A DNA stretch of 64,000 nt, from NCBI RefSeq assembly GCF_004214935.1, contig NZ_SFCC01000020.1, positions 91,413 through 155,412 on the forward strand. The letters run 5' to 3'. Position 1 is the first letter of the stretch, and each line of letters starts with the position of its first letter. The notes beneath the pieces are model-generated. The model did not search any database, was not told where the DNA came from, and saw only the letters and a list, made by a program, of their open reading frames with translations. Positions 35,667 through 44,219 of this stretch are shown here, piece after piece. The position numbers were made by a program, and so were the translations under genes. The DNA comes from Amycolatopsis suaedae. Lineage in GTDB: Bacteria > Actinomycetota > Actinomycetes > Mycobacteriales > Pseudonocardiaceae.

Positions 35667-36442
35667 CGGCGGTGGACCTGACCCGGGTGAGCGCGGGCTA
35701 CGGCGCGCGGCCCGTGCTGCACGAGGTGTCGGTGTCGGTGGCCGAAGGGGCGTGGCTGGCCATCGTCGGCCCCAACGGCGCGGGCAAGTCGACCCTGCTC
35801 AAGGCCATGGCGGGGCTGGTACCGGCGCGGGGCGAGCTGACCGTCGGCGGGCGGGCGCTGGAGTCGTTGTCCCGCAAGGAAAGGGCGCGACTCGTCGGCT
35901 ACGCCCCACAGTCGCCGATCCTGCCCGACGGGCTGACGGTGACCGACTACGTCCTGCTCGGCCGCACGCCGCACCTGGGGCTGCTCGGCAGGGAGAGTGG
36001 CGCCGATCTGTCCATTGTGGACGAGGTGTTGTCCCGGCTGGATCTCGGCGGCCTGGCCGGGCGGGCGCTGCGGACGTTGTCCGGCGGCGAGCGGCAGCGC
36101 GCGGTGCTGGCCCGGGCGCTGGCGCAACGCACCCGGATCCTGCTGCTCGACGAGCCGACCACCGGCCTGGACATCGGGCACGCGCAGGCGCTGCTGGAAC
36201 TGGTCGACCGGCTGCGGACCGAGGACGGGACGACGGTCATCTCGACCCTGCACGACCTGACGCTGGCGGCCCAGTACGCGGGCCGCCTGGTGCTGCTCGA
36301 CGGCGGCGCCGTCGTCGCGGCCGGCCCGCCTGCCGACGTCCTGACGCCCGAGCTGCTGGCCCGCCACTACGCGGCCGACACGGAGATCCTCACCACCAGC
36401 GCCGGGCAGCTGACCGTCGCGCCCCGGCGTCCGGCTTCCTGA
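35663..36442 (+). CDS. ABC importer ATPase
   Basis: 259-residue cytoplasmic ATP-binding protein. Walker A GPNGAGKST near residues 36-44, Q-loop YAPQSP, ABC signature LSGGERQR near 137-144, Walker B ILLLDEPT near 157-164, and switch His in STLHDLT. It completes the metal-chelate importer with the two preceding genes. GTG 35663 overlaps the permease stop. It is followed by the double hairpin at 36444. Confidence 0.94.
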   Translation: MTAVDLTRVSAGYGARPVLHEVSVSVAEGAWLAIVGPNGAGKSTLLKAMAGLVPARGELTVGGRALESLSRKERARLVGYAPQSPILPDGLTVTDYVLLGRTPHLGLLGRESGADLSIVDEVLSRLDLGGLAGRALRTLSGGERQRAVLARALAQRTRILLLDEPTTGLDIGHAQALLELVDRLRTEDGTTVISTLHDLTLAAQYAGRLVLLDGGAVVAAGPPADVLTPELLARHYAADTEILTTSAGQLTVAPRRPAS

Positions 36443-36443
36443 A

Positions 36444-36534
36444 CTTGAACTCCCCCAATGTGGCATTGGGGGAGTTCAAGTACCCCAATGCCACATTGGG
36501 GTACTTGAACGCAACGAAAGCCGCATTGGGAACG
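36444..36534. repeat. CCCAATG-family double hairpin
   Basis: Two interlocked palindromes. The first has 17-bp perfect arms, 36444-36460 and 36464-36480 (CTTGAACTCCCCCAATG). The second has 16-bp perfect arms, 36475-36490 and 36494-36509 (TTCAAGTACCCCAATG), and shares six bases with the first, so the two stems are mutually exclusive in part. A third partial unit (AAAGCCGCATTGGGAAC) covers 36518-36534. It lies between the convergent ATPase and lgt genes. Confidence 0.75.
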
Positions 36535-37548
36535 TCAGTCGGCGCGCTTGACCGGCCCGGGCTCGGCCGGGTCCGCCGCGGCCGGAGTGTCGGTGGCCTC
36601 GTCGGCCCGCTCGGCCTCGGACTCTCGCTCGGGCTCGGGCGCCTCGGCGTCGTCGTCGGGGCGGTCGTCCTTGTTGCGCAGGGACTCCGGCGGTTCCCGG
36701 TCGCCCCGCGAGCGGGCGATGAACAGGTAGGCCACCGCGCCGAGGAAGACCAGGATCGACACCCACACGTTGACCCGCACACCGAACACCGGCGTGGCCG
36801 GGTCGGTCCGCATCAGCTCGATCCAGGTGCGGCCCAGCGTGTAGCCGGCGACGTACAACGCGAACGCCCGGCCGTGGCCCAGCCGGAACTGCCGGTCCGC
36901 CCAGATCACCAGCAGCGCGACGCCCACGTTCCACAGCAGTTCGTAGAGGAACGTCGGATGCACGGTGTCCAGCGGGATGTTGTTCTGCGCGATCCCGTTC
37001 AGCGTGTCCGGGTCGCCCTGCGCGTTGACCCGGTGGTAGATCTCCAGCGCCCAGGGCACCTCGGTGTGCGCGCCGTACAGCTCCTGGTTGAAGTAGTTGC
37101 CGAGCCGCCCCACGGCCTGGGCCAGCACGATGCCGGGCGCGATGGCGTCGGCCACCGCGGGCAGCGGGATACCTCGGCGGCGGCAGGCGATCCACGCACC
37201 GACACCGCCGAGCGCGATCGCGCCCCAGATCCCGAGGCCGCCCTCCCAGATCCGCAGCGCCTTCAGCGGGTCCTTGCCCTCGCCGAAGTACTGGTGGTAG
37301 TCGGTGATCACGTGGTACAGCCGGCCGCCGACCAGGCCGAACGGCACCGCGAACACGGCGATGTCGACGATGGTGCCCTTGGTCCCGCCGCGGGCGATCC
37401 ACCTGCGTTCGCCCAGCCAGATGGCGATGACGATGCCCGCGATGATGCACAGCGCGTAGGCGCGGATCGGCAGGGTCAGGAAGCCGAGGTCCAGCTCCCA
37501 CACGCCACGGTCGGGACTCGGGATGTTCGCGAGGAAGGCCGTGTTCAC
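36535..37548 (-). CDS. lgt: Prolipoprotein diacylglyceryl transferase
   Basis: 337-residue membrane enzyme that attaches diacylglycerol to the lipobox Cys of preprolipoproteins. Family blocks: LPIRAYALCIIAGIVIAIWLG near residue 26, the signature GRLGNYFNQELYG near 147-159 with the essential Arg-Asn pair, and HPTFLYELLWN near 197. The C-terminal 60 residues form a charged, acidic tail absent from the core family. GTG 37548 has a TACGGT box six bases upstream, which sits just after the tetR stop. The lgt gene downstream of trpA is the usual actinobacterial order. Confidence 0.94.
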   Translation of the reverse strand: MNTAFLANIPSPDRGVWELDLGFLTLPIRAYALCIIAGIVIAIWLGERRWIARGGTKGTIVDIAVFAVPFGLVGGRLYHVITDYHQYFGEGKDPLKALRIWEGGLGIWGAIALGGVGAWIACRRRGIPLPAVADAIAPGIVLAQAVGRLGNYFNQELYGAHTEVPWALEIYHRVNAQGDPDTLNGIAQNNIPLDTVHPTFLYELLWNVGVALLVIWADRQFRLGHGRAFALYVAGYTLGRTWIELMRTDPATPVFGVRVNVWVSILVFLGAVAYLFIARSRGDREPPESLRNKDDRPDDDAEAPEPERESEAERADEATDTPAAADPAEPGPVKRAD

Positions 37549-37554
37549 GCCGAC

Positions 37555-37560
37555 ACCGTA
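37555..37560 (-). promoter_or_regulatory. -10 box (TACGGT), leaderless start of lgt
   Basis: TACGGT on the minus strand, six bases before the GTG at 37548, giving lgt a promoter separate from the trp operon. Confidence 0.5.
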
Positions 37561-37564
37561 GCCC

Positions 37565-38335
37565 CTACGAGTGACCCCTATCTCTCCGGGCTCGGATGAA
37601 CGCCTCGATGCCGTCCAGCACCCGGGCCAGGCCGAACTCGAACGCGTGCTCGGCGGAGTACGCGGCGTTGTGCGCGCGGCCCGCCGCCTCGCCGACCCGC
37701 GACGCCATCGGGAAGCGGCCCGGCTCCACCATCTGGCCCAGCAGCGGGCCGTGCCGGTCCCACCACTGCTCGTCGGACAGCCCGGTCCGCTGCTCGATCT
37801 GCTCGGCCTCGACCGCGCCGCGGGCCGCGTTCTGCGCGTGCCCGACGACGAGCGTGAGCACCGAATCCATCTCGACGTCGGACAGCCCGATGCCGTCGAC
37901 GGCCCGCAGCTCGTAGTCGTACTTCGCGGCCACGTGCGGCCCGAGCACGGCGCGGATGGTGGCCACCTGCAGCAGCCACGGATGCCGCCGGTACAGCAGC
38001 CAGTTCTGCCTGGCCACCTGCTCCAGCCTGCCGCGCCAGCCGCCGGGCACGTCCTCGGGACGTTCGGTCTCGCCGTTGACCGTGTCGACCATGACGTCGA
38101 TCAGCTCGGCCTTGCCGGGAACGTAGGTGTAGAGCGACATCGTGCCGACGCCGAGCCGCTCGGCCACCCTGCGCATGGACAGCGCACCGATCCCGTGCTC
38201 GTCGGCCAGCTCGATACCGGCCCGCACGATCCGGTCGACGCTCAGATCGGGTTTGCCCTTGCGGCTGGCGGTTTCCTTGGTACGCCACAACAGCGCGAGG
38301 CTGCGCGCGGGATCACCGCCGCCGGTGATCTCCAT
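37565..38335 (-). CDS. TetR-family transcription regulator
   Basis: 256-residue regulator. The HTH domain is SVDRIVRAGIELADEHGIGALSMRRVAERLGVGTMSLYTYVPGKAEL near residues 32-78. The C-terminal part, with SDVEMDSVLTLVVGHAQNAARG and the WWDRHGPLL pattern, resembles the TetR/AcrR C-terminal (TetR_C) family that binds small hydrophobic ligands. Its ATG shares one base with the trpA stop (TGATG), so it is translated as part of the trp operon, which is unusual for a TetR protein. The target genes are not identifiable. Confidence 0.85.
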   Translation of the reverse strand: MEITGGGDPARSLALLWRTKETASRKGKPDLSVDRIVRAGIELADEHGIGALSMRRVAERLGVGTMSLYTYVPGKAELIDVMVDTVNGETERPEDVPGGWRGRLEQVARQNWLLYRRHPWLLQVATIRAVLGPHVAAKYDYELRAVDGIGLSDVEMDSVLTLVVGHAQNAARGAVEAEQIEQRTGLSDEQWWDRHGPLLGQMVEPGRFPMASRVGEAAGRAHNAAYSAEHAFEFGLARVLDGIEAFIRARRDRGHS

Positions 38336-39126
38336 CAGGCCGGTGCCGGAGTGCGGCGCACGCCCTCGGCCAGCTCGGCCGCCAGCTCACGCACCGCGTC
38401 GGCACCCTCGGCCGCCTTGGTGACCAGCGCGGACCCGACGATCACCGCGTCGGCGAACCCGGCGACCTCGGCCGCCTGCGCACCGGAACGCACCCCCAGC
38501 CCGACGCCGATCGGCAGGTCGGTGTGTGCCCTGGTGCGCCGCACCAGCTCGGCCGCACCCGCGCCGACCCGGTCCCGCGCGCCGGTCACGCCCATCACCG
38601 CGGTGGCGTAGACGAACCCGGACGCCGCCCGCACCGTGCGGTGGATCCGCTCCTCCGACGACGAGGGCGCCACCAGGAAGATGCGGTCCAGCCCGTGCTG
38701 CTCGGACGCGGCCATCCAGTCGTCAGCCTCGTCCGGGATGAGGTCCGGGGTGATCATGCCGAGCCCGCCGGCCGACGCCAGGTCGCGGGCGAACGCGTCG
38801 ACGCCGTAGCGGCGCACCGGGTTCCAGTAGGTCATCACCACGGCGCGACCGCCGCGGGCGGACACCGACTCGACCACCTCGAACAGGTTGCGCAGCCGGA
38901 AACCGCCGACCAGGGCCGCGTCGGCCGCGGCCTGGATGGTCGGCCCGTCCATGACCGGGTCCGAGTACGGGATGCCGACCTCGACCAGGTCCGCGCCGCC
39001 GTCGATGGTGGCGGCCAGCAGGTCTTTGGACTCGTCGACGGTGGGGTAACCGGCGGGCAGGTAGCCGACCAGCGCCGCCCGGTTCTCCGCCTTCGTCCGC
39101 TCGAACAGCTCGGCGAGCCCGCTCAC
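38335..39126 (-). CDS. trpA: Tryptophan synthase, alpha subunit
   Basis: 263-residue TIM-barrel subunit that cleaves indole-3-glycerol phosphate and channels indole to TrpB. The family signature LVEVGIPYSDPVMDGPTIQ near residues 46-64 contains the catalytic Glu48 and Asp59-type residues, and GVTGARD near 180 with GLGVRSG near 211 forms the phosphate site. GTG 39126 overlaps the trpB TGA by 4 bp. The product acts as an alpha2-beta2 complex. Confidence 0.96.
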   Translation of the reverse strand: MSGLAELFERTKAENRAALVGYLPAGYPTVDESKDLLAATIDGGADLVEVGIPYSDPVMDGPTIQAAADAALVGGFRLRNLFEVVESVSARGGRAVVMTYWNPVRRYGVDAFARDLASAGGLGMITPDLIPDEADDWMAASEQHGLDRIFLVAPSSSEERIHRTVRAASGFVYATAVMGVTGARDRVGAGAAELVRRTRAHTDLPIGVGLGVRSGAQAAEVAGFADAVIVGSALVTKAAEGADAVRELAAELAEGVRRTPAPA

Positions 39127-40370
39127 GAGTCCTCCCCCACCAGCCCGAGGTACTTGGCGGCGGTGTCCATGTCCTTGTCGCCGCGGCCGGACAGGTTCAC
39201 CACGATCAGGCCGTCCGGCCCCAGCTCACGACCCAGTTTCAGGGTGCCGGCCAGCGCGTGTGCCGACTCGATGGCCGGGATGATGCCCTCGGTGCGCGAC
39301 AGCAGCTGGAACGCGTCCATGGCCTCGGCGTCGGTCACCGGCCGGTACTCCGCGCGCCCGCTGTCGGCCAGCCACGCGTGCTCGGGTCCGACGCCCGGGT
39401 AGTCCAGGCCGGCCGAGATCGAGTGCGACTCCATCGTCTGGCCGTCCTCGTCCTGCAGCAGGTAGGACATCGCGCCGTGCAGGTTGCCCGGGCTGCCCTC
39501 GGTGATGGTCGCCCCGTGCCGCCCGGTCTCGATCCCGTCGCCCGCGGGCTCCATGCCGACGAGCCGGACCTGCGGGTCGTCGATGAACCCGTGGAAGATG
39601 CCGATGGCGTTGGACCCACCGCCGACACAGGCGGTGACCGCGTCCGGCAGCCTGCCTGCCTGCTCCAGGATCTGCGCGCGGGCCTCGATGCCGATGATCT
39701 TGTGGAAGTTGCGCACCATCACCGGGAACGGCGACGGCCCGGCGGCCGTGCCGAACAGGTAGTGCGTGGTGTCGGCGTTGGTCACCCAGTCCCGCAGCGC
39801 CTCGTTGATCGCGTCCTTGAGCGTGCGCGACCCGGTCTTCACCGGGATCACCTCGGCACCCAGCAGCCGCATCCTGGCGACGTTGAGCGCCTGCCGCTGG
39901 GTGTCGACCTCGCCCATGTAGACGACACACTCGAGGTCCAGCAGGGCACAGGCGGTGGCCGTGGCGACGCCGTGCTGGCCGGCGCCGGTCTCCGCGATCA
40001 CCCGCTTCTTGCCCATGCGCCGGGTGAGCAGCGCCTGGCCCAGCACGTTGTTGATCTTGTGCGAGCCGGTGTGGTTGAGGTCCTCGCGCTTGAGGAAGAT
40101 CCGCGCGCCACCTGCGTGCTCACCGAACCGCGGCGCCTCGGTGAGCAGCGACGGCCTGCCCGCGTAGTCCCGCAGCAGCCGGTTGAACTCGGCGTTGAAC
40201 TCCGGGTCGGTCCTGGCCTTGTCGTACTCGGCCGCGACCTCGTCGACGACACCGATCAGCGCCTCCGGCATGAACCGGCCGCCATAGCGCCCGCCGAAGT
40301 AGCCGCGCTCGTCCGGGTCGTGCGAGGTGCGCTCGTGCGGGTCGGGTGTCACCGCGACGGCCTCGGGCAC
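39123..40370 (-). CDS. trpB: Tryptophan synthase, beta subunit
   Basis: 415-residue PLP enzyme that joins indole and serine. The PLP-lysine motif is LNHTGSHKINNVLGQ near 98-112, AETGAGQHG gives the Glu that activates serine, and the phosphate cup CVGGGSNAIG is near 238. GTG 40370 lies 22 bp inside the end of trpC. The N-terminus is about 10-15 residues longer than the minimal enzyme, as is common in actinobacteria. Confidence 0.96.
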   Translation of the reverse strand: MPEAVAVTPDPHERTSHDPDERGYFGGRYGGRFMPEALIGVVDEVAAEYDKARTDPEFNAEFNRLLRDYAGRPSLLTEAPRFGEHAGGARIFLKREDLNHTGSHKINNVLGQALLTRRMGKKRVIAETGAGQHGVATATACALLDLECVVYMGEVDTQRQALNVARMRLLGAEVIPVKTGSRTLKDAINEALRDWVTNADTTHYLFGTAAGPSPFPVMVRNFHKIIGIEARAQILEQAGRLPDAVTACVGGGSNAIGIFHGFIDDPQVRLVGMEPAGDGIETGRHGATITEGSPGNLHGAMSYLLQDEDGQTMESHSISAGLDYPGVGPEHAWLADSGRAEYRPVTDAEAMDAFQLLSRTEGIIPAIESAHALAGTLKLGRELGPDGLIVVNLSGRGDKDMDTAAKYLGLVGEDS

Positions 40371-41158
40371 GCGGGGTGCGAACCGGCCGTGACCAACTTG
40401 ACCACGGCACCCTTCGGGTCACCGGAGGCGACCAGCCCCTCGCCGACCAGGACCGCGTCGGCACCCTGACCGGCGTAGGCCATCAGGTCGCCCGGACCGC
40501 GGACGCCGGACTCGGCGACCTTGAACACGTCCATCGGCAGGCCGGGGGCGAGCCGGGAGAACACGTCGCGGTCGACCTCGAGCGTGTGCAGGTTGCGGGC
40601 GTTGACGCCGATCACCGAGGCACCCGCCTCCAGCGCGCGGTCGGCCTCCTCGGCGTTGTGGATCTCCACCAGCGCCGTCATGCCCAGCGACTCCACCCGG
40701 TCCAGCAGCGCGACGAGCGCGTTCTGCTCCAGCGCGGCGACGATCAGCAGCACCATGTCCGCGCCGTGCAGCCGGGCCTCGTGCACCTGGTAGGGGCTGA
40801 CGATGAAGTCCTTGCGCAGCACGGGAATGTCCACCGCCGCGCGAACCGCGTCAAGGTCGGCAAGTGAACCGCCGAAGCGGCGCTGCTCGGTGAGCACGCT
40901 GATCACCCGCGCCCCGGCGTCCTCGTAGTCGCGCGCCAGCGCGGCCGGGTCGGGGATCTCCGCCAGCTGCCCCTTGGACGGGCTGCGCCGCTTGACCTCG
41001 GCGATGACGCCGATTCCGGACTCCTTCAGCGCGCCCATGACGTCGCGCGGGGGCGCCACGTCCGCCGCGCGGCGCTTCAACTCGTCGAAGGACAGCGCAG
41101 CCTCACGCTCGGCGAGGTCCGCCCTGACCCCGTCGACAATCTCGTCGAGAACACTCAC
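40349..41158 (-). CDS. trpC: Indole-3-glycerol phosphate synthase
   Basis: 269-residue TIM barrel that closes the indole ring. Signature blocks: VIAEVKRRSPSKG near residues 51-63 (catalytic Glu and Lys), VLRKDFIVSPYQVHEAR near 113-129, and GVNARNLHTLEVD near 182-194 (Asn). It ends within trpB by a 22-bp overlap. GTG 41158 starts after a 127-bp gap from the membrane-protein gene, in which a TAGCAT hexamer (complement of 41239-41244) could be an internal promoter. Confidence 0.95.
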   Translation of the reverse strand: MSVLDEIVDGVRADLAEREAALSFDELKRRAADVAPPRDVMGALKESGIGVIAEVKRRSPSKGQLAEIPDPAALARDYEDAGARVISVLTEQRRFGGSLADLDAVRAAVDIPVLRKDFIVSPYQVHEARLHGADMVLLIVAALEQNALVALLDRVESLGMTALVEIHNAEEADRALEAGASVIGVNARNLHTLEVDRDVFSRLAPGLPMDVFKVAESGVRGPGDLMAYAGQGADAVLVGEGLVASGDPKGAVVKLVTAGSHPACPRPSR

Positions 41159-41285
41159 CGCACGACCCCGCCCGTCGCCGCGTCCACTTCTCGTGTCGCA
41201 AGCCCGATCACAAAAACCTTCCCCTTCCCGCCTGAAGGATGCTAACCCGCCTGTCCGGATGGACCGGTTCCGGGTCCGTCAACCC
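41159..41285 (-). promoter_or_regulatory. Intra-operon gap with possible trpC promoter
   Basis: 127 bp between the trpM-like gene and trpC. It contains TAGCAT (complement of 41239-41244), a plausible -10, and a GGGGAAGG purine run. There is no leader peptide with clustered Trp codons, so no attenuator is seen. Confidence 0.3.
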
Positions 41286-41870
41286 TCATCGCCCGGTCGT
41301 GGGACCCCGCGTCGGATCAGTGCCATCGGACAGTGCCTCCCAGAGCTGGGTGTCGGGATCGCGGGCCTCGCGTGCCGCCCGCTTGGCCCCCGGTGTCGTG
41401 TAGCGGGCACCGAGTCGCGGCATCCGGCCGGCGCCCTTGGCCGCTACCAACCCTCCGGCGGCCAAGAACATTCCCGCCAGGAAGGCGAGTCCTCGCCCGG
41501 TGAGAATCTCCGCGGCCGGCACGCCGTCGGCGTAGCCGCCGAACCGCACGCCGTCCACGGCCACCCAGCAGGCCGCCACCCCGGCCGCCGCCAGCACGAA
41601 CGCCAGGATCCGCCGCGGCCAGCCGCCGGTCGCCACCACCCCGGCCACACCGGCCAACGCGAGAATCGCCAGCGGTACCAGCGCGACGGCCCTGGTCGCG
41701 CCGTTCTCGCTGTAGAGCACCATTCCGCGCACGCCTGCGTCGCGGAACTCGGCGAACCAGATCAGCCGCGACGACCCCCACAGCCCGCCCGCGCCGAGCA
41801 GCAGCAACACCACGGCGATCCACAGTGGACGCTTGCTGCTGGGCCGTTCGGCCGCGGGCGTCTCAGGCAT
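41286..41870 (-). CDS. Trp-operon-associated membrane protein (TIGR02234 type)
   Basis: 194-residue membrane protein with about four hydrophobic segments (PLWIAVVLLLLGAGGLWGSS, AVALVPLAILALAGVAGVV, ILAFVLAAAGVAACWVAVDG and AFLAGMFLAAGGLVAAKG). Proteins of this kind sit between trpE and trpC in many actinobacteria (Rv1610 in M. tuberculosis) and are annotated as Trp biosynthesis-associated membrane proteins; the function is unknown. ATG 41870 overlaps the trpE end by 8 bp. The C-terminal cytoplasmic tail is basic then Asp/Thr-rich. Confidence 0.88.
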   Translation of the reverse strand: MPETPAAERPSSKRPLWIAVVLLLLGAGGLWGSSRLIWFAEFRDAGVRGMVLYSENGATRAVALVPLAILALAGVAGVVATGGWPRRILAFVLAAAGVAACWVAVDGVRFGGYADGVPAAEILTGRGLAFLAGMFLAAGGLVAAKGAGRMPRLGARYTTPGAKRAAREARDPDTQLWEALSDGTDPTRGPTTGR

Positions 41871-43410
41871 CCGGACCAGCCGCCCGCATCGTCTCGGCCG
41901 CCGCGACGGCCGACAGCACCGTGCGCGCCTTGTTCAGCGACTCGGTGTCCTCGTAGTGCGGATCGGAGTCGGCCACGACGCCGCCCCCGGCCTGCACGTA
42001 GGCCGTCCCGTCCCGCATCAGGGCGGTGCGGATGGCGATGGCGGTGTCGGCGTTGCCCGCGAAATCGAGATAGCCGACGACGCCGCCGTAGAGCCCGCGG
42101 CGGGTGGGCTCCAGCTCCTCGATCAGCTCCATCGCCCGGACCTTCGGCGCCCCGGACAGGGTTCCGGCCGGGAAACAGGCGGTGACCGCGTCGAACGCCG
42201 TCCGTCCCTCGGCCAGTTCCCCGGTCACCGTGGACACGATGTGCATGACGTGGCTGTAGCGCTCGATGTGGAAGAAGTCGACGACGTGCACCGTGCCCGG
42301 CGCGCACACCTTGCCGAGGTCGTTGCGGCCGAGGTCGACCAGCATGAGGTGCTCGGCCCGCTCCTTCTCGTCGGCCAGCAGGTCCTTGGCCAGCTGGGCG
42401 TCCTCATCCGGGTCGGCCCCACGCCAGCGGGTGCCCGCGATCGGGTGCGAGGTCGCCCGCCCGTCCCGCACGGTGACCAGCGCCTCCGGGCTGGACCCGA
42501 CGATGTCGAAGCCGTCCATCCGCAGCAGGTACATGTACGGGCTGGGGTTGGAGGTACGCAGCACCCGGTAGACGTCCAGCGGGTCGGCGCCGGTGGCGAT
42601 CTCGAACCGTTGCGAGGGCACCACCTGGAACGCCTCGCCGGCGTGGATGGCCGAGACGGCCGTGGTCACCATCGAGTGGAAGTCGGCCTCGGCGGTACGC
42701 CGGGTGAACTCCGGCGCGGGCCGTTCGAACACGGCGTTGGTGGCGGGTGCTGCCGCCGCCATCTCGGCGGTCATCCGGTCCAGGCGCTCGACCGCGTCGG
42801 CGTAGGCAGCGTCGACGCGCTCGGGCGAGTCGTCCCAGTTGACCGCGTTGGCGATGAGCGTGACCGTGCCCTCGTGGTGGTCCAGTGCCGCCAGGTCGGT
42901 CGCCAGCAGCATGGTCAGCTCGGGGATGCGCAGGTCGTCGGTGGCGTGCTCGGGCAACCGTTCCAGCCAGCGCACGGCGTCGTAGCCGATGTAGCCGACC
43001 ATCCCGCCGGTCAGCGGCGGCATTCCGGGCAGCGGTTCGGTGTGCAGCTCGCGCAGTGCCTCGCTCAGGACGTCGAGCGGGTTGCCGCCGGAGGACAGGC
43101 CGGCGGGCTGGGTGCCGACCCACACCGCCTCGCCGTCGCGCACGGTGAGCGCGGCCGGGCTGCGCACGCCGACGAACGACCATCGCGACCAGGACTCGCC
43201 GTTCTCCGCCGACTCGAACAGAAACGTGCCGGGCCTGCCTGCCGCGAGCTTGCGGTAGAGCCCGACCGGGGTCTCGGCGTCGGCCAGCAGCCTGCGGACC
43301 ACCGGGATGACCCTGCGGTCGGCCGCCAGAGCGCGGAAGTCCTCCAGTGAAGGGGTCACCGCGCCGAGGCCGGCGGTGGCGGCTGCGGTGTCGGTGCGGG
43401 GGGTCGCCAT
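41863..43410 (-). CDS. trpE: Anthranilate synthase component I
   Basis: 515-residue chorismate-binding enzyme making anthranilate with the TrpG amidotransferase, which is not encoded in this window. The N-terminal Trp-binding region includes LLADAETPVGLYRKL and FLFESAE. The catalytic chorismate domain has PSPYMYLLRMDGFDIVGSSPE near 292-312, HPIAGTRWRGADPDEDAQL near 326, and the late block PAGTLSGAPKVRAMELI near 414-430. It is first in the trp operon. A perfect 6-bp inverted repeat lies directly before the ATG. Confidence 0.95.
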   Translation of the reverse strand: MATPRTDTAAATAGLGAVTPSLEDFRALAADRRVIPVVRRLLADAETPVGLYRKLAAGRPGTFLFESAENGESWSRWSFVGVRSPAALTVRDGEAVWVGTQPAGLSSGGNPLDVLSEALRELHTEPLPGMPPLTGGMVGYIGYDAVRWLERLPEHATDDLRIPELTMLLATDLAALDHHEGTVTLIANAVNWDDSPERVDAAYADAVERLDRMTAEMAAAAPATNAVFERPAPEFTRRTAEADFHSMVTTAVSAIHAGEAFQVVPSQRFEIATGADPLDVYRVLRTSNPSPYMYLLRMDGFDIVGSSPEALVTVRDGRATSHPIAGTRWRGADPDEDAQLAKDLLADEKERAEHLMLVDLGRNDLGKVCAPGTVHVVDFFHIERYSHVMHIVSTVTGELAEGRTAFDAVTACFPAGTLSGAPKVRAMELIEELEPTRRGLYGGVVGYLDFAGNADTAIAIRTALMRDGTAYVQAGGGVVADSDPHYEDTESLNKARTVLSAVAAAETMRAAGPDA

Positions 43411-43428
43411 GGCGGCTATTGTGCCGCC
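43411..43428. promoter_or_regulatory. Inverted repeat at the trpE start
   Basis: GGCGGC and GCCGCC separated by six A/T-rich bases (18 bp in all) directly abut the trpE ATG at 43410. It may be an operator or a translation-affecting hairpin. A second small palindrome (TCAA-cta-TTGA) is at 43462-43472 in the same divergent region. Confidence 0.35.
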
Positions 43429-43502
43429 GCCGCTGTCGCCACCCGCGAGTGGCTTATTTCATCAACTATTGAATTGTTTGCCCGGACATGCATGATGGTC
43501 GG

Positions 43503-44126
43503 GTGACCAGTCCCTCGACCGATCGCCCCCGGCGCCGCGGCCGCCGTCCCGCCGGGGAGGACACGCGTACCCTGCTGCTCGACGCCGCGCGGGCGGTGTT
43601 CAGCGAGTCAGGCTACGACGGCGCGACCGTACGCGGGATCGCCGGGCGGGCCGGCGTCGACGCCGCCATGGTCAACCACTGGTTCGGCAGCAAGGAGAAC
43701 CTGTTCGCCCAGGCGATCCTGCAACTGCCGTTCGACCCGGAGGAGCTGGTGAGCACTCTGCTGACCGGCCCGGCCGAGCAGCTCGGCGAGCGCATCGTCC
43801 GCAAGTTCCTGACACTCTGGGACGCCACCGGCGGCGGAGTGTTCACCGCACTGGTGCGCAGCGTGACCTCGCACGAGCAGGCGACGCAGATCATGCGGGA
43901 GCTGTTCCTGAAGCGGCTGTTCGGCCGCATCCAGGAGCGGGCGGTCGACGACCGGCCGCAACTGCGTGCCACGCTGTGCGCGTCGCAGATGATCGGCATG
44001 GGGATGATCCGCTACGTGGTCAAGTTCGAGCCGTTCGCCTCCGCCGACATCGACACCCTCGTGCCCGCCATCGCGCCCACCCTGCAGCGGTATCTGACGG
44101 GCGACATCGGCCCGCCCACCGAATGA
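43503..44126 (+). CDS. TetR-family transcription regulator
   Basis: 207-residue regulator divergent from trpE. The N-terminus is basic (RPRRRGRRPAGEDTR), followed by the HTH TLLLDAARAVFSESGYDGATVRGIAGRAGVDAAMVNHWFGSKENLFAQA. The C-terminal region (SEQLGERIVRKFLTLWD-like, TALVRSVTSHEQATQIMRELF) is the tetracyclin-repressor-like C-terminal domain found with LmrA/YxaF-type regulators. GTG 43503 is preferred as start; ATG 43488 is in frame. Whether it acts on trpE or on the following carbonic anhydrase gene is open. Confidence 0.83.
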   Translation: MTSPSTDRPRRRGRRPAGEDTRTLLLDAARAVFSESGYDGATVRGIAGRAGVDAAMVNHWFGSKENLFAQAILQLPFDPEELVSTLLTGPAEQLGERIVRKFLTLWDATGGGVFTALVRSVTSHEQATQIMRELFLKRLFGRIQERAVDDRPQLRATLCASQMIGMGMIRYVVKFEPFASADIDTLVPAIAPTLQRYLTGDIGPPTE

Positions 44127-44185
44127 GCGACACGCATCACATCCGTTTCACCGTATGTGTCCGTTTTTCGTGGTCAGAGCTGCAC

Positions 44186-44199
44186 TTCTTCATGAAGAA
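44186..44199. promoter_or_regulatory. 14-bp perfect palindrome before the carbonic anhydrase gene
   Basis: TTCTTCATGAAGAA, a perfect 14-bp palindrome in an A/T-rich patch, eight bases upstream of the presumed -10 box at 44207. Its position suits an operator overlapping the -35 region. No regulator is assigned. Confidence 0.45.
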
Positions 44200-44206
44200 A
44201 CACTCA

Positions 44207-44212
44207 TAAGCT
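44207..44212 (+). promoter_or_regulatory. -10 box (TAAGCT), leaderless start of carbonic anhydrase
   Basis: TAAGCT seven bases before ATG 44220; there is no Shine-Dalgarno. Confidence 0.5.
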
Positions 44213-44219
44213 CCCCTAT

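Noticed and set aside
43411..43502. Tryptophan attenuator before trpE
   Set aside because: No leader peptide with neighbouring Trp codons and no terminator/antiterminator pair is visible; the short inverted repeat next to the ATG is reported instead.
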